Program-made: the position numbers and the translations under genes
Shown: in pieces, positions 40,231 through 51,981 of the stretch
How the letters are laid out: each line of letters begins with the position of its first letter
Position numbering within the stretch: the first letter of the stretch is position 1
NCBI GenBank assembly: GCA_033557465.1
Contig: CM066031.1
Location: forward strand, 1,227,701,312-1,227,765,311
Direction of reading: 5' to 3'
Origin: Ichthyophis bannanicus
Lineage: Eukaryota > Chordata > Amphibia > Gymnophiona > Ichthyophiidae
Length of the DNA: 64,000 nt
Notes under the pieces: model-generated
Database searches by the model: none
Seen by the model: the letters and a program-made list of their open reading frames with translations, nothing else
What the model was told of the DNA's origin: nothing

Positions 40231-41210
40231 GCCGTGGCTCCTTTCAATCTTCCTGAGGAAGTCAAGGAGGTCCTACTGGTCTCCTGAACAACCTCCACCA
40301 GCAGGGCCTATGCCTTTAAGTGGAAAAGGTTCTCCGTCTGGTGTGCGGAGAAGGAGGAGAATCCCTTTTCCTACCAGGTACAACTTGTTCTTCGGTATCT
40401 CCTACATGTCACACACCAGGCTAAAATCAAACTCTGTGAGGGTGCACCTGAGCACTATAGCTGTTCACCACCACCCTATGGAGGGAAAACTGTCTCTCTC
40501 ACCAGCCCCTGATTTCTAGGTTCCTCTGGGGACTCCTGTTATCCATGCCCCCTCTCTGCCCACCAGCAGCGGAATGGGACCTCAACATGATGCTGTCAGC
40601 TCACCAAACCACCATTTGAGCCCCTGGCCACTTGTCATCTTTGGTGCCTATCTTGAAAAGTGGCTTTTCTAGTGGTCCTTACATCTGCTTGTAGAGTGAA
40701 TGAACGCTAGGCTCTGGCAGATCCACCATACACACGGTTCTACAAGAACAGGGTAGTGCTCTGCATGCCCCCCAGATTTCTCCCGAAGATAGTATCTCCT
40801 TTTCACCTCAACCAAGAGGTGGTCTTTCCCATGGTCTCATGCCGGCAGGGAGGAGCTGGTGCTTCATCCAGTGGATTGCAAATGGCCCTGTCCCACCGAC
40901 AGTGGACTCGGGCCCATCGCAGAACTGCTCCACGTTTTGTATCATATGACCCCAGTAGAAGGGCTCCCTGTGACTAAGCAAACTCTGTCCTCTTGGGTAG
41001 CGGACTGTATTGCCCCCGCCTACGAGCAAACTAGCCTCTCCCTTGAGCACTGGATCTCACCAACCTCATCTCAATGCTGCTGACAGAGATCTGTTAGGCA
41101 GCCACATGGTTTTCATACAGTTGTAGCTCACTACTGCCTGGAGAGCGGGTCCTGCAGGGACAGTGCCTTTGGCCAGGCAGTACTTTGTAATAATCTCTGG
41201 CTGTAGGCAA
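40200..41210 (+). pseudogene. tyrosine recombinase of DIRS copy 7
   Basis: [20 protein letters not shown] is near 40299-40355, KSNSVRVHLSTIAVHHHP near 40425-40480. The first catalytic Arg region is TSACRVNER near 40683-40710 with a stop after it (TAG), then ADPPYTRFYKNRVVL near 40720-40760. The C-terminal end is shifted: QPPHGFHTVVAHYCLESGSC near 41097-41158 carries the Tyr block. The H-x-x-R box is destroyed by a deletion near 41050. Inactive. Confidence 0.77.
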
Positions 41211-41368
41211 TTCCTGCCCTCTGACCCTTCTTGTGTTCAGGCTTCCTGAATGATAGTGTTGCTGGGTGTGAGGTTCATGCAGTCTCTGTGGGGACTTCCC
41301 ACCTGCAACTCACGGCTAACTGATTGGTGCTGTCCTAGTTTGGTCCGCAGCAGCCTGGAGCAAGGGAG

Positions 41369-41466
41369 TCCCATATAGGAGGACTGACTTCCTGCTTGTT
41401 TCCTGGAGAAAACGTAGTTACTCCCTGTAACAGGTGTTCTCCAGGGACAACAGGAATCTGTCCTCG
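41369..41466 (+). repeat. ICR of DIRS copy 7
   Basis: CCCATATAGGAGGACTGACT to TTTCCTGGAGAA complements the left end at 35151. ACGTAGTTACTCCCTGTAAC to CTGTCCTCGCA would complement the right end, which is outside the window. Confidence 0.85.
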
Positions 41467-41515
41467 CAACCCTTCCTCCTCCCCTGGGAATTGCTTCCCT
41501 ACCTTATTTTATTTT

Positions 41516-41680
41516 ATCTCCAGGAACAAGCAGGAATGTAGTCATCACATATGGGTATCGTCGGTACCGACGGAGCCTGCGCGGGAACGTTCCCCAGCGT
41601 CCAATTAGAAAGCTTTTGGGAGCATCCCACAGCGCCTGCGTGCTGCCTTCCTGCCTTTCTCAACTGCCTCTCTCCAGTTC
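41516..41680 (+). repeat. left ITR of DIRS copy 8
   Basis: ATCTCCAGGAACAAGCAGGA with the AATGTAGTC subfamily variant also seen in copies 2 and 4. Homologous to 9815-9980. Confidence 0.88.
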
Positions 41681-41813
41681 TTCTTTTTCCGTGGAGCCAG
41701 TAGGTCGTGTTCCTGTCACCGCAGAAGAATTCTTTTTATTTCTTTCTTTTTTGTGGTCGCGTCTGCCTTCCTTGACGCTCTACCGGTACCGCCGTTTTTT
41801 TCTCTTATTTCTG

Positions 41814-41881
41814 TAAAAAAAAAATATATATATATATAGAGATATAGATAGATATAGATCTCTATCTCGATAGATAGATAG
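41814..41881. repeat. AT/GATA low-complexity tract with hairpin potential
   Basis: (TA)n followed by AGAGATATAGATAG and, after GATATAGATC, a complementary TCTATCTCGATAGATAG stretch. A microsatellite expansion in the 5' leader of copy 8, absent from copies 3 and 9. Confidence 0.7.
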
Positions 41882-41918
41882 CCTTTTTGGGCCTTAGGCC
41901 CCAAAACATTTCCTTACT

Positions 41919-43733
41919 ATGGAGAAACCTGCCTCAGGTTTCAAAATGCACCAAGTGTGGCGGTACCATTTCTGTCACAGACATCCATGAATGGTGTCTA
42001 AAATGTTTAGGTCCTGACCACTCCATCACGGATAGTATGTCCTGCGCCATGATGTCTAAAAGAGGTCAGCAGAACCGAGCTGCTAAGCTCAGTACCCTGT
42101 TTCCCTCCGATGCAGCTTCGGTGGCATCGACATCTTCCAGGGCTGCTTCTTCCTCCCGTGGATCTCAGGTAACTAAACATAAATCCAGCCGGTCCTCAAA
42201 GGGTAGATCTCCTTCTAAGCATCGAGATGCCTCTGGCGTTGCCTTCGAGGATTCTGCACCGGTAAAATTACCCCAGCGGGAGGCTTCGGCTTCCAAAGCA
42301 TTATCAGGGTTCCAGGATGTTCTCGAGGCCTCGACCTCGGCAGAACTACTGGTGCCATGCTCTGGAGTACCGGCGGTCTCCTCCGGTACCGATATCCAGG
42401 TATTGGCAGTGTCGATAGACCAGAGAGTTCTGGCTATGGAACGCAGTCTGGCGGCTTTCCTTGCGGCATCAACGCCCTCGGGACCGCGACAGACAATTCC
42501 ACCGGTACCGGCCTCTATATCGGTACCGATAGCATCGGCTTCGGTGTCTGCTTTGCCGGTACCCAGTCATCCGATGACCTCCGGTACCGATACCCTGGTA
42601 CCGGTTACTCCCGGTACCGACTTTGGTCGGTACGGGTATCGGGCTCTTCAAGAGCATCCGGATAGACGATACTTCGAGTCCTCAGGAGAATGAGGATTCT
42701 GACAGTTCTGTCGATGCAGCGATGCTTCTCCCAGAGGAGCCCTCCTCCCCTAAACACAGGATGTCTCCTCCAGAGGATATTTCCTTCCAAGATTTTATCA
42801 GGGAGGTGGCTCGGGGCCTGTCCAATACTGTGGCCCCTGAAACAGGGCCAAGGAGTTGAAAATTCTACAATATCCCAAAACTCCTAAAGAGGCAGCTACC
42901 TTGCCCATTCATGAGATTTTATATGATCTCAGGTTAAGGATGTGAGAAACACCTCTTACCACCTCTCCTCATTCTCGTAGACTGGATACTATGTATCGAG
43001 TCCCTCCTTGTCCTGGGTTCCATAAGACTCAGCTTCCTCACCACTCTATTGTAGTGGAGTCAGCTATGAGAAGGATCAAGAGTGCAAATAGGCATGCCTC
43101 TAATCCTCCAGGACGTGAGTGCAGAACCCTGGATGCTTTTGGACGTCGGGGCTTCCATGCTTTCTGCCAGGATCAGTTCCTATAGTCTCTACATGGGAAT
43201 GTTTCTGAAGGAGGTCACAGATGATTTAGAGGCTTTAAGTCATTTTCTTCCTGAGGATAAAAGACAGGATTTTCTCACTTTGGTCAAATATGCCCAAGAG
43301 GTTTCTAAATTTTCCAACCGTGCAGCCTTTGCTTTGAGTGCATAAGCAGAATCTCGGCTATTGCCATAGGTGCACGTAGAATTGCTTGGCTCCAGGCATC
43401 TGATCTAGAGCTCTGGGTACAAGACAAATTGGAAAATATCCCTTGTACTGGTGAGAACCTGTTTGGTAAAGATTGGCAGGAAAAGGCCAATGAAATGGAT
43501 GCTGATATATATAGATATATAGATTATCCAAGTCCACTGGTGATCCTGCTAGAAAGAAATAGTTCAAGAAACCATTCTTTTCTAAAAAGAAAAGATTTTA
43601 TCCTGCTTATGTTCAGTAGGGATGTTCTGCAGGTCAGCTTGCCAAGAAAGGTCAGCAACCACCCAAACAGAAGAAAGCAAAGGCTGCTAGGCCTCAACCG
43701 GCCCAGCAGGCTCAGCCTCCACAGGGCCTTTGA
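41919..43733 (+). pseudogene. gag of DIRS copy 8
   Basis: ATG at 41919 (MEKPASGFK), then a one-base loss. The Cys/His motif continues in the frame open at 41887-42693 (C-x2-C-GGTISVTDIHEWCLKC-LGPDH). The Ser/Arg-rich and GGTACC-derived Pro/Val-rich segments follow. Frames change near 42640, 42850 and 43150. The helical domain pieces (FQDFIREVARGLSNTVAPE, YRVPPCPGFHKTQLPHHSIV) and FSNRAAFAL are present. A tandem ATATAGATATATAG insertion near 43507-43520 disrupts the C-terminal part. The stop is TGA 43731-43733. Confidence 0.8.
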
Positions 43734-43739
43734 CTCTCA

Positions 43740-45530
43740 TCTAGAGAACTTAGCCTTCCTGGTTCTCGGGGGACCAGAACCTTCCACCATTCCAGGAAGG
43801 TTGTCATTTTGCCCCCAGATGGGGGCAAATAACAGCAGAGCATTGGACACTCCATCATAAAGGAGGGGTACAAGCTTCATTTTTCAAGCATGCCCCCTCA
43901 CACAATAGTGAAGCAGTTCAATTCTCCGACCTCTCTCATCAACCTGTTAGGTCAGGAGGTCGCTATCCTTCTTGCTCAAGGGGCAATAGAAGAAGTACCT
44001 CTTCATCAACAGGGCACAGGGTTCTATTCCCCTTATTTCCTTATCCCAAAGAAAACGGGGTTACAGACCTATCTTAGACCTCAGAGAATTGAACAAATTC
44101 CTTGTCATGGAGAAATTCAAAATGATTTCTCTCGGATCTCTGCTGCCATACCTTCAGAGTCAGGATTGGCTTTGTTCTCTAGATCTCAAGGATGCGTACA
44201 CCCATGTTCTCATCCATCCAACTCACAGAAGGTTCCTTTGGTTCCTTTTTCAGGGAAAGCACTACCAATACAGGGTGCTTCCTTTTGGCCTGGCCTCAGC
44301 ACCAAGGATGTTCACGAAATGCATGGCTGTTGTAGCAGCATTTCTCCGCACTCTAGGGATATTCGTCTTCCCCTACTTAGACGACTGGCTCATTCGAGCC
44401 CCAACAGAGTCAGAGGCCAGAACTTCTCCATCCTGCACAATGCGTATCCTTCAGTATTTAGGGCTGGTAATAAACATCCCAAAATTCAGTCGAACTCCTA
44501 CTCAGTCTTTAGAGTTCATAGGAGCTTTGCTGGATACCACAAAGGCAAGGGCCTATCTCCCCCAGGGCCCGTTGCCTTCGCCTGGTGCAGTTAGCTTCTC
44601 AAGCAGTGCTAAAGTCTCATCTAACTGCTCGAGAAATGTTACAACTACTAGGCCACATGGCATCTACTGTGCATGTGGTTCCCTATGCTCGCCTCCATAT
44701 GAGGGCAGCTCAGTGGACTTTATCCACCCAATGGACCCAGGCATCAGGCTGCCTGTCAGACAAAATAGCAAACACAAAAGATGCTTCTCCAATGGGTTGG
44801 GGAGCTCATCTGCAAGACCTCTCCACCCAGGGCACCTGGTCTCCACAGGAGAGTTGTCTACATATCAATCTCTTGGAGCTCAGAGCAATTTTCCTTTCTC
44901 TGCGAGTGTTCCACACCCTGCTCAGCTATAAGACAGTCCTCATTCATACGGACAATCAAGTAGCCATGTTCTATGTGAACAAGCAGGGGGGAACAGGCTC
45001 TCTGTCGCTTTGCAACTATGGGCCCTCGCCAGAGAGCATCAGATTAATCTTCTGGCAGTGTATCTGCCAGGCATTCAAAACTCTTGGGCAGACACTCAGT
45101 CGAGTTCTGCTTCCACATGAGTGGTCTCTGCATGCAGACCAGGTGGCCAGGATATTTCAACTTTGGGGAACCCTGGACATAGACCTCTTTGCAAGTCCGT
45201 GGAATGCCAAACTGCCCCGGTTCTGTTCCAGAATTCTGGCTCAGGGGGCTCAGGCCAGGGATGCTTTCCTCCTTCACTGGGGTCAAGACTTCCTGTATGC
45301 CTTTCCACCCATTCCCCTAATTCCCAAAACCCTGTTCAAGCTTCAGAGAGACAGAGGCCATATGATTCTCATAGCTCCAGATTGGCCACGGCAAGTGTGG
45401 TACCCTCTGCTTCTACATCTCTCTCAAGCTCCCTTCCTGGAGTTAGGGTCTGCTCCAGGAGGACGGAATGTTATGGCATCCCAATCCCCAGTCTCTGCAT
45501 CTCAGGGCTTGGTTGCTGAAGGCCTAGATA
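43740..45530 (+). pseudogene. RT-RNase H-MT of DIRS copy 8
   Basis: RT: FYSPYFLIPKKTG near 44020-44060, a frameshift, then an open frame at 44089-44931 with CSLDLKDAYTHVLIHPTHRR, FGLASAPRMFTKC and YLDD at 44374-44385. From 44585 one frame runs 659 codons. RNase H has lost about 100 bases before TKDASPMGWGAHL (44775-44810) but keeps LELRAIFLSL and HTDNQVAMFYVNKQGGTGS. Two opposite frameshifts then scramble CNYGPSPESIRLIFWQCICQ (45015-45075) before SRVLLPHEWS. The methyltransferase-like segment is IDLFASPWNAKLPRFCSRIL near 45180-45240 through YAFPPIPLIPKTLF. Confidence 0.87.
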
Positions 45531-46358
45531 TCCATGATCTTAATCTCCCTCAGCAAGTAAAAGATATTCTTTTTGCTTCCAAGAAACCTTCCACAAGACG
45601 CTCTTATGCTTTCAAGTGGAAAATGTTTACCATATGGTGTTCGCAAAAGGGTCTTAACCCTCTTGCGATACCTCTGGAATCATTGCTGGAGTATCTCCTT
45701 CATTTATCCAATGCAGGTCTTAAGACTAATTCAGTAAGAGTCCATTTGAGTGCTATTGCAGCTTCCTTTAAGCCTCTAAATGGACAGCCTATTTCCTCTC
45801 ATCCTCTTATAGCAAGATTTATGAGAGGCCTTCTTTTAACTAAGCCCCCCATTAGGCCACCACCTGTGGCATGGGACTTAAACCTGGTTCTTGGGCAGCT
45901 CATGAAGCCACCTTTCGAACCTTTAGCTACTACCTCCTTGAAATTCCTTTCTTGGAAGGTTATCTTTCTCATTGCAATCACATCAGCATGCTGCATTAGT
46001 GAGTTGCAAGCACTAGTAGCTGATCCACCTTATACAAGGTTCCAACATGACAAGGTAGTCCTTAGGACTCATCCGCACTTTATGCCAAAGGTGGTCTCGC
46101 CTTTTCATCTGAACCAAGCGGTCTACCTACCTGTGTTTTTTTTTCCAAGGCCTCATGCATCAAATGCAGAGAGGAATCTTCATACCTTGGAGTGTAAAAG
46201 AGCTTTAGCCTTTTACTTACAAAGAACACAGCAACATAGAAAGACCTCTCAACTCTTTGTTGCTTTTGATCTTCTCATTTGGGACTTCCAGTCTCCAAGA
46301 GAACATTGTCTAACTGGATTGCTCAGTGTATTTCCTTCGCCTATCAGAGTAAGAACCT
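45480..46358 (+). pseudogene. tyrosine recombinase of DIRS copy 8, main part
   Basis: In frame with RNase H-MT to the insertion point: QQVKDILFASKKPSTRRSYA near 45553-45612, LKTNSVRVHLSAIAASFKPL near 45718-45777, then the catalytic domain. The first catalytic Arg position reads TSACCISELQAL (45979-46014), whereas copies 3 and 4 have TSARRISE and TSARHISE, so the key Arg is lost (CGC to TGC type change). A one-base change shifts the frame near 46271-46280. Copy 9 interrupts at 46359, in the QSKNLS block before H-x-x-R. The end is at 57994-58175. Confidence 0.87.
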
Positions 46359-46522
46359 ATCTCCAGGAACAAGCAGGAATGAGTCTTCACATATGGGTAT
46401 CTTCGGTACCGACGGAGCCTGCGCGGGAACGCTCCCCAGCGTCCAAAAGGAAAGCTTTTGGGAGCATCCCACAGCACCTGCGCGCTGCCTTCCCGCCTTT
46501 CCTAACTGCCTCTCTCCAGTTC
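46359..46522 (+). repeat. left ITR of DIRS copy 9
   Basis: ATCTCCAGGAACAAGCAGGA, GGTATCTTCGGTACCGACGG, ending CTCTCCAGTTC. Inverted match to 57803-57970. Confidence 0.9.
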
Positions 46523-46735
46523 TTCTTTTCCGCGGAGCCAGGTCGTGTTTCCTGTCACCGCTGAAGAATTTCTTATTTTCTTTTATTTTTCTTTAGTCGC
46601 ATGTCTGCCTTCTCGACTCTGGACCGGTACCACTGGTCTTTTTTCTTTCTTTAAAAAAAACCAAAAAAAACCTACTTTCTTACTTCAGTGCATTTTTTCT
46701 TCTGGGGCCTTAGGCCTACAGATATATTTTTCCTC

Positions 46736-48573
46736 ATGGAAAAACCCGCCTCCGGGTTTAAAAAGTGCACGAAGTGCAGCAGCACTATTTCTGTCACGGA
46801 CACCCATGAATGGTGTCTAAAATGTTTAGGTCCTGACCACTCCATTGCGGATTGTGAGTCCTGTTCCATGATGTCTAAGAGAGGGTTACAAAATCGGGCA
46901 GCCAAGCTCAGTACCCTGTTTCCCTCCGATGCAGCTTCTGTGGCATCGACGTCTTCCAGGGCGGCTTCTTCATCCCATGGATCTCAGGTAACCAAACTTA
47001 AATCTGGCCGGTCCTCAGAGTTCATCTCCCTCTAAGTATCGAGATGCCCCCGGGCTTACTCTTGAGGAATCCACACCGGCAAAATTACCCCGGTGGGAGG
47101 CTCCGGCTTCCAAAGCTCTACCTATGGGGTCACAGGTTGACATCGATGGCTTGGCCTCGACCGATCACCTGTTACAATGTTCTGGGGTACCGGCGGTTAC
47201 CACCGGTACCGACATCCAGACATTGGTGGCGTCGATGGATCAGAATATTCTGACCATGCAGCGTGCCATCACGGCATTCATACAAGCTGCGATGCCTACG
47301 GTACCGCAACAAACCCCGTTGTCGGTACCAGTACCGGATCCGAAATCGGTTCCGATACTGGTACCGCTTGCATCGACATCAGTATCGACGGCAGCGGTAC
47401 ACTATCCAGTGATGCCCATCAGTACCGACTCGGTACCGATTACTCCCGATGTCGATACCTCCCGGTATGCGTATCGGGCTCTGCGAGAGCATCCAGACAG
47501 TCGATACTTCGATTCCTCTGAAGACTCTGATACATCAGAGGCCTCAATTGAAGCATCGGGGATCCTTCCTCAGGAACCCTCTTCTCCAAAAAGGAGAATG
47601 TCTCCTCCTGAAGACTTGTCTTTTCAGGACTTCATTAGGGAGGTGGCCAAAGGCCTGTCCATCTCAGTGGCCTCTGAAACTGAACCTAGAGCCAAAAAAT
47701 TAGATATTCTAAGGCTCTAAAGAGGCAGCCACCTTACCAATACATGAGATTCTTTATGATCACATGTTGGGCATATGGGAGACTCCTCTTTCCACCTCCC
47801 CTCATTCCCGAAGGTTGGACACCATGTATAATGTTCCTTCTTGTCCTGGGTTTCATAAGACTCAGCTTCCTCACCACTCCATTGTGGTAGAGTCTGCTAT
47901 AAAAAAGATCAAGAGTACAAAAAGGCACTCCTCTGCTCCTCCTGGAAGAGAATGCAGAACCCTAGATGCCTTTGGCAGGAAAATCTTCCAGGCCAGTATG
48001 CTTGTAGCCAGAATCAACTCCTAATAGTCTCTATATGGGGATGTTTCTAAAAAGTTACAGATCATCTGCAAACCTTATCTCCTTTTATGTCAGAAGATAA
48101 GAGAGAAGAATATATCACCTGGCTTAAACAGGCACAGGATGTATCCAAGTTTTCCAACCGTGCAGCCTTTGACTCTTTTGAGGGTGCCAGTAGAGCCTCG
48201 GCTATTGCCATAGGTGCACGCAGAGTTGCTTGGTTGCAAGCCTCTGATTTGGAATCCTGGGTACAGGATGGTCTAGGTAACCTTCCCTGTACAGGGGAAA
48301 ACCTCTTTGGCAAAGATTGGCAAGCAAAGGCCAACCAGATGGATGCTGAAAATTCTGCTTTAGATAGACTTTCAAAGTCTACTACTGCTCCTTTTAAAAA
48401 GAGGTTGTTCAAAAAAGGATCTTTCCCAAAAAAAGGGAAATTTTCTTCTGGTTATGGTCAGGCCTCTTCTCAAGGTCGTTTTGCTACAGAGACAGCAACA
48501 ACCAAAACAGGCCAAGCCTCAGGCTGCGAGGACTGCTACGGCCCAACAGCCTCAGCCTCCTCAGGGCCTTTGA
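46736..48573 (+). pseudogene. gag of DIRS copy 9
   Basis: Open from 46736 for about 100 codons with the complete Cys/His motif (KKCTKCSSTISVTDTHEWC, then KCLGPDHSIADCESC). It frameshifts near 47020, then the Pro/Val-rich region and acidic patch are open at 47124-47720 (VPVPDPKSVPILVP, SSEDSDTSEAS, FQDFIREVAKGLSISVASET). A small deletion at 47710, a frameshift near 48020, and the C-terminal domain is open at 48087-48584 (FSNRAAFDSFEGASRASAIA, WVQDGLGNLPCTGENLFGKD). The stop is TGA 48571-48573. Close relative of copy 3 gag. Confidence 0.83.
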
Positions 48574-48579
48574 CTTTCC

Positions 48580-50309
48580 ACTAGAGAACATAGCCTTTCT
48601 GGCTCTAGAACATCCAGAGCCTCTCACCATCCCAGGAAGGTTAGCTCACTTTGCTCCCAGATGGGAACAAATCACAGCAGAGCAATGGACCCTCTCCATC
48701 ATACGAGATGGGTACAAGCTTCATTTCTTAAACCTTCCTCCTCACACCATGGTGAAACAGTTCAATTCTCCAACATCTCTCCTCAACCTTCTAGGTCAAG
48801 AGATTGCTACCCTTCTTGCCCAAGGGGCAATAGAAGAAGTACCCCTTCAACAGGGCTCAGGGTTCTACTCCCCCTATTTTCTCATTCCAAAGAAAACGGG
48901 GGGCTACAGACCCATACTAGATCTCAGAGAATTGAACAAGTTTCTATGCAAGGAGAAATTCAAGATGATCTCTCTCGGAACTCTCCTTCCATACCTCCAG
49001 AGTCAGGACTGGCTTTGTTCTCTAGATCTCAAGGATGCGTACACCCATGTTCTCATCCATCCAACACATAGAAGGTTCCTTCGGTTCCTTTACCAAGGAA
49101 AGCACTACCAATACAAAGTGCTTCCTTTCAGTCTGGCCTCTGCTCCAAGAGTGTTCACAAAATGCATGGCAGTAGTAGCTGCATTTCTGCGCACTCTAGG
49201 AATATTCGTATTCCCATATCTGGATGACTGGCTCATCCGAGCTCCATCCCAGTCAGGCCCAGACTTCCCTGGCCTGCACAAGGCGTGTTCTTCAGTATCT
49301 GGGACTGGTAATCAACATTCCAAAATCCCATCTCACCCCCTACTCAGTCTCTAGAGTTCATAGGGGCCTTACTGGATACCACAACTGCAAGGGCCTATCT
49401 TCCCCAGGCCCGTTGCCTACGCTTGGTGCAGTTAGCCTCCCAGATTCAGTTAAAATCCCATTTAACTGCTCGAGAGATGTTACAACTCTTAGGCCACATG
49501 GCATCCATGGTGCATGTGGTTCCTTACGCTCGCCTTCACATGAGGGCAGCTCAGTGGACCCTATCCACCCAATGGACCCAGGCATCAGGTTGCCTGTCAG
49601 ACAAAATAGCAACCTCCAGTCGCCTCTTTTGGTCCTTCCACTGGTGGAAGTCCACTCAAAATCTGTTGCTGGGGTCTCCCTTTCAACAGGTGTTACCCCA
49701 AGCAACCCTTACAACAGATGCTTCTCCAAAGGGTTGGGGAGCTCATCTACAAGATCTCTCCACCCAGGGCATCTGGTCGCCACAGGAGACATCTCTACAT
49801 ATCAACCTCTTGGAACTCAGAGCAATTTTTCTAGCTCTGTCTTCCACTCCCTGCTCAGCTACAAGATAGTCCTCATCCACACGGACAACCAGGTAGCCAT
49901 GTTCTACGTGAACAAGCAGGGAGGGACTGGCTCTCTGTCGCTTTGCAACGAAGCTCTGAGATTGTGGGCCTTCGCCAGAGAGCATCAAATCCATCTCATG
50001 GCAGTGTACCTTCTAGGGGTTCAAAACTCTTGGGCAGACAGACTCAGTCGAGTTCTGCTTCCGCACGAATGGTCCCTCCATGGGGACCAGATAGCCAGAA
50101 TTTTTCGGATTTGGGGTACCCCAGACATAGACCTGTTTGCAAGTCCGTGGAATGCCAAACTTCCCCGGTTTTGTTCCAGGATTCCATGTCAGGGAGTTCA
50201 GGCCAGGGATGCCTTCCTCCTCTATTGGGGGCAAGACTTCCTCTATGCCTTTCCACCTATTCCCCTCATCCCCAAGACTCTGTTCAAGCTCCAGAGAGAC
50301 AAGGGGTCT
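48580..50309 (+). pseudogene. RT-RNase H-MT of DIRS copy 9
   Basis: The RT is open at 48749-49354: FYSPYFLIPKKTGGYRPILD, CSLDLKDAYTHVLIHPTHRR, YQYKVLPFSLASAPRVFTKC and YLDD at 49217-49228. A frameshift near 49255 and another near 49350 follow. The connection and RNase H start are open at 49423-49869 (TTDASPKGWGAHL, LELRAIFLAL). A small deletion shifts RNase H to the frame with HTDNQVAMFYVNKQGGTGSL and WADRLSRVLLPHEWS. The methyltransferase-like part IDLFASPWNAKLPRFCSRIP to LIPKTLFKLQRDKG ends at 50309, where the CR1 was inserted. Confidence 0.88.
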
Positions 50310-51032
50310 TGAAGGACTAGAAAGGGGGACTGTTACTTCTGGAGAGAAATCTGCAACTCTGAGTATATACTTCTGGTAATTTTCTAAAAAGAATTCTTTG
50401 TATTAAAGCTACTTTAATCTGTGAACCCACTGTTTTTTGTTGGATCAGTTAGGGCCTAGTAGCAGCAATTAAAGTTTGAATTTAAAACACAGAGGAGAAC
50501 TTTCTGGTTACATTTCATACCCAGCAGAGAGCTTGTAGTTTAAATTTAATAGTCACTCAGGGCCAAGTAACAGCAAAGTACTTTTAGTTTAAATTTAACA
50601 CACAGAAGTGAGCTTTCTGGTTAAATTTAGAACCCAGCAGAGAGCTTGTAGTTTAAATTTAATAAGAAGTTAGAGTCTAGCAGCAGCTAAGAGCTATAAT
50701 TTAAATCAAATCAGAATTTAGCTTACCTCAGCAGCACAAGACAGGGTACTGTGTAGCAGCCCTCTTTTAATAAGTGTTATTTCCCTCCCCACACCCACCC
50801 ACCCCTGGGATAATCATAGCTTTATAGGTACTTACACATCTTAAAAGACAGGAGGTGCTTTCAGGTGAAGCTCATTACCCAAATCAGTCATACACTAAGG
50901 ACCTGAGATTAATTAAGCTTCAGGTGAACAAGGTATATTAAACGTATTAGGTACAGTTTTATTGGTATAAATACCCATAGCAACCCCTAGTAAGTAAGAA
51001 CTTAAAGATCTAGACAAAAACTTACAACTAAG
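50310..51032 (+). other. CR1 5' UTR
   Basis: AT-rich leader with a repeated motif AGAGAGCTTGTAGTTTAAAT (50525-50545, 50639-50660) and related AGTTTAAATTTAA blocks. No ORF. Probably carries the internal promoter. Confidence 0.6.
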
Positions 51033-51946
51033 ATGCAGACAGCAGTCCAGCAGCGGGATGGGGCCTTTCCAGTCTTTTGCATTGAGTGTCACATGTATGA
51101 TTTTTTTCCCAGTTGGTGAGAGGTCTTACGTGTGCACTAGGTGCAAGGAGCTCTTTGCTCTAAGGGAACAAGTCCGTTCTCTAGAGGCTAAAGTAGCAGA
51201 CTTGGCAAACATAAGACAGAGAGGTACATAGACGAGACCTACTGGGATATAGTCCTGAAGTCCCACCTCCAGTCTGGCAGCACCCCTGTTGCCATGGAGA
51301 GGAGGTCATGTGACAGGAGAGCATCACCCTGGTGTGGCAGGAAGTGATCCTGTAACTAGGACCTGTCCTCCAGGTGATGTAAAACCCTCTCGCACCGAGG
51401 AAATTTCTCCAGGGCCATGTGCCCATGAGGGAAGGGTTAGGACAGCCGTTATAGTTGGTGATTCGATCATTAGGCATGTAGATAGCTGGGTGGCTGGTGG
51501 ACGTGAGGATCACCTGGTAACAGGCCTGCCTGGTGCGAAGGTAGTGGACCTCACGCGCCACCTAGATAAGGTCTTAGATAGTGCTGGGGAGGAGTCTGCT
51601 ATCTTGGTACATGTCGGTACAAATGACAGGAAAATGTGGTAGGGAGGTTCTGGAGGCAAAATTTAGGCTTTTAGGTAGGAAGTTGAAATCCAGAACTTCC
51701 AGGGTAGCATTCTCCGAAATGCTTCCTGTTCCATGCGCAGGACCCAAAAGGCAGGCAGAGCTCCAGAGTCTCAATGCGTGGATGAGACAGTGGTGCAGAG
51801 ATGAGGGTTTTGGATTTGTTAGGAACTGGGGATCATTCTGGGGAAAGGAGGGGCTCTTCCGAAGGGATGGGCTTCACCTTAATCGGGATGGAACCAGGCT
51901 GCTGGCATTAACCTTTAAAAAGGAGAGAGAGCAGCTTTTAAACTAG
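51033..51946 (+). pseudogene. CR1 ORF1: zinc-finger-like and SGNH esterase
   Basis: The start MQTAVQQRDGAFPVF at 51033 is followed by C-x2-C (CIECH) and, after a one-base slip in a T run (near 51105), a second C-x2-C (CTRCKELF). A short Leu-heptad-like stretch (LREQVRSLEAKVADL) comes next. The esterase part has VIVGDSIIRHVDSW (51449-51490; the Gly-Asp-Ser nucleophile block), AILVHVGTNDRK (51600-51635) and, in the frame open to the stop at 51944-51946, DGLHLNRDGTRLL (51870-51909; the Asp-x-x-His block). CR1 ORF1 proteins are known to carry such an esterase. Frameshifts near 51105, 51230 and 51640 inactivate it. Confidence 0.85.
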
Positions 51947-51981
51947 ATATTAGGGGAAAGTCGACAGTTGCCCAAGAGCGG

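Larger units (their letters stand above)
35151..41515 (+). mobile_element. DIRS copy 7 (family B), rearranged, split by copy 8
   Basis: Left ITR 35151-35310, gag, a first RT part, a second gag C-terminus, a second RT palm, RNase H, methyltransferase-like segment, recombinase and ICR (41369-41466). The element is interrupted at 41516 by copy 8, between ICR and right ITR, and its right ITR must lie beyond the window. Heavily decayed and internally rearranged. Confidence 0.85.
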
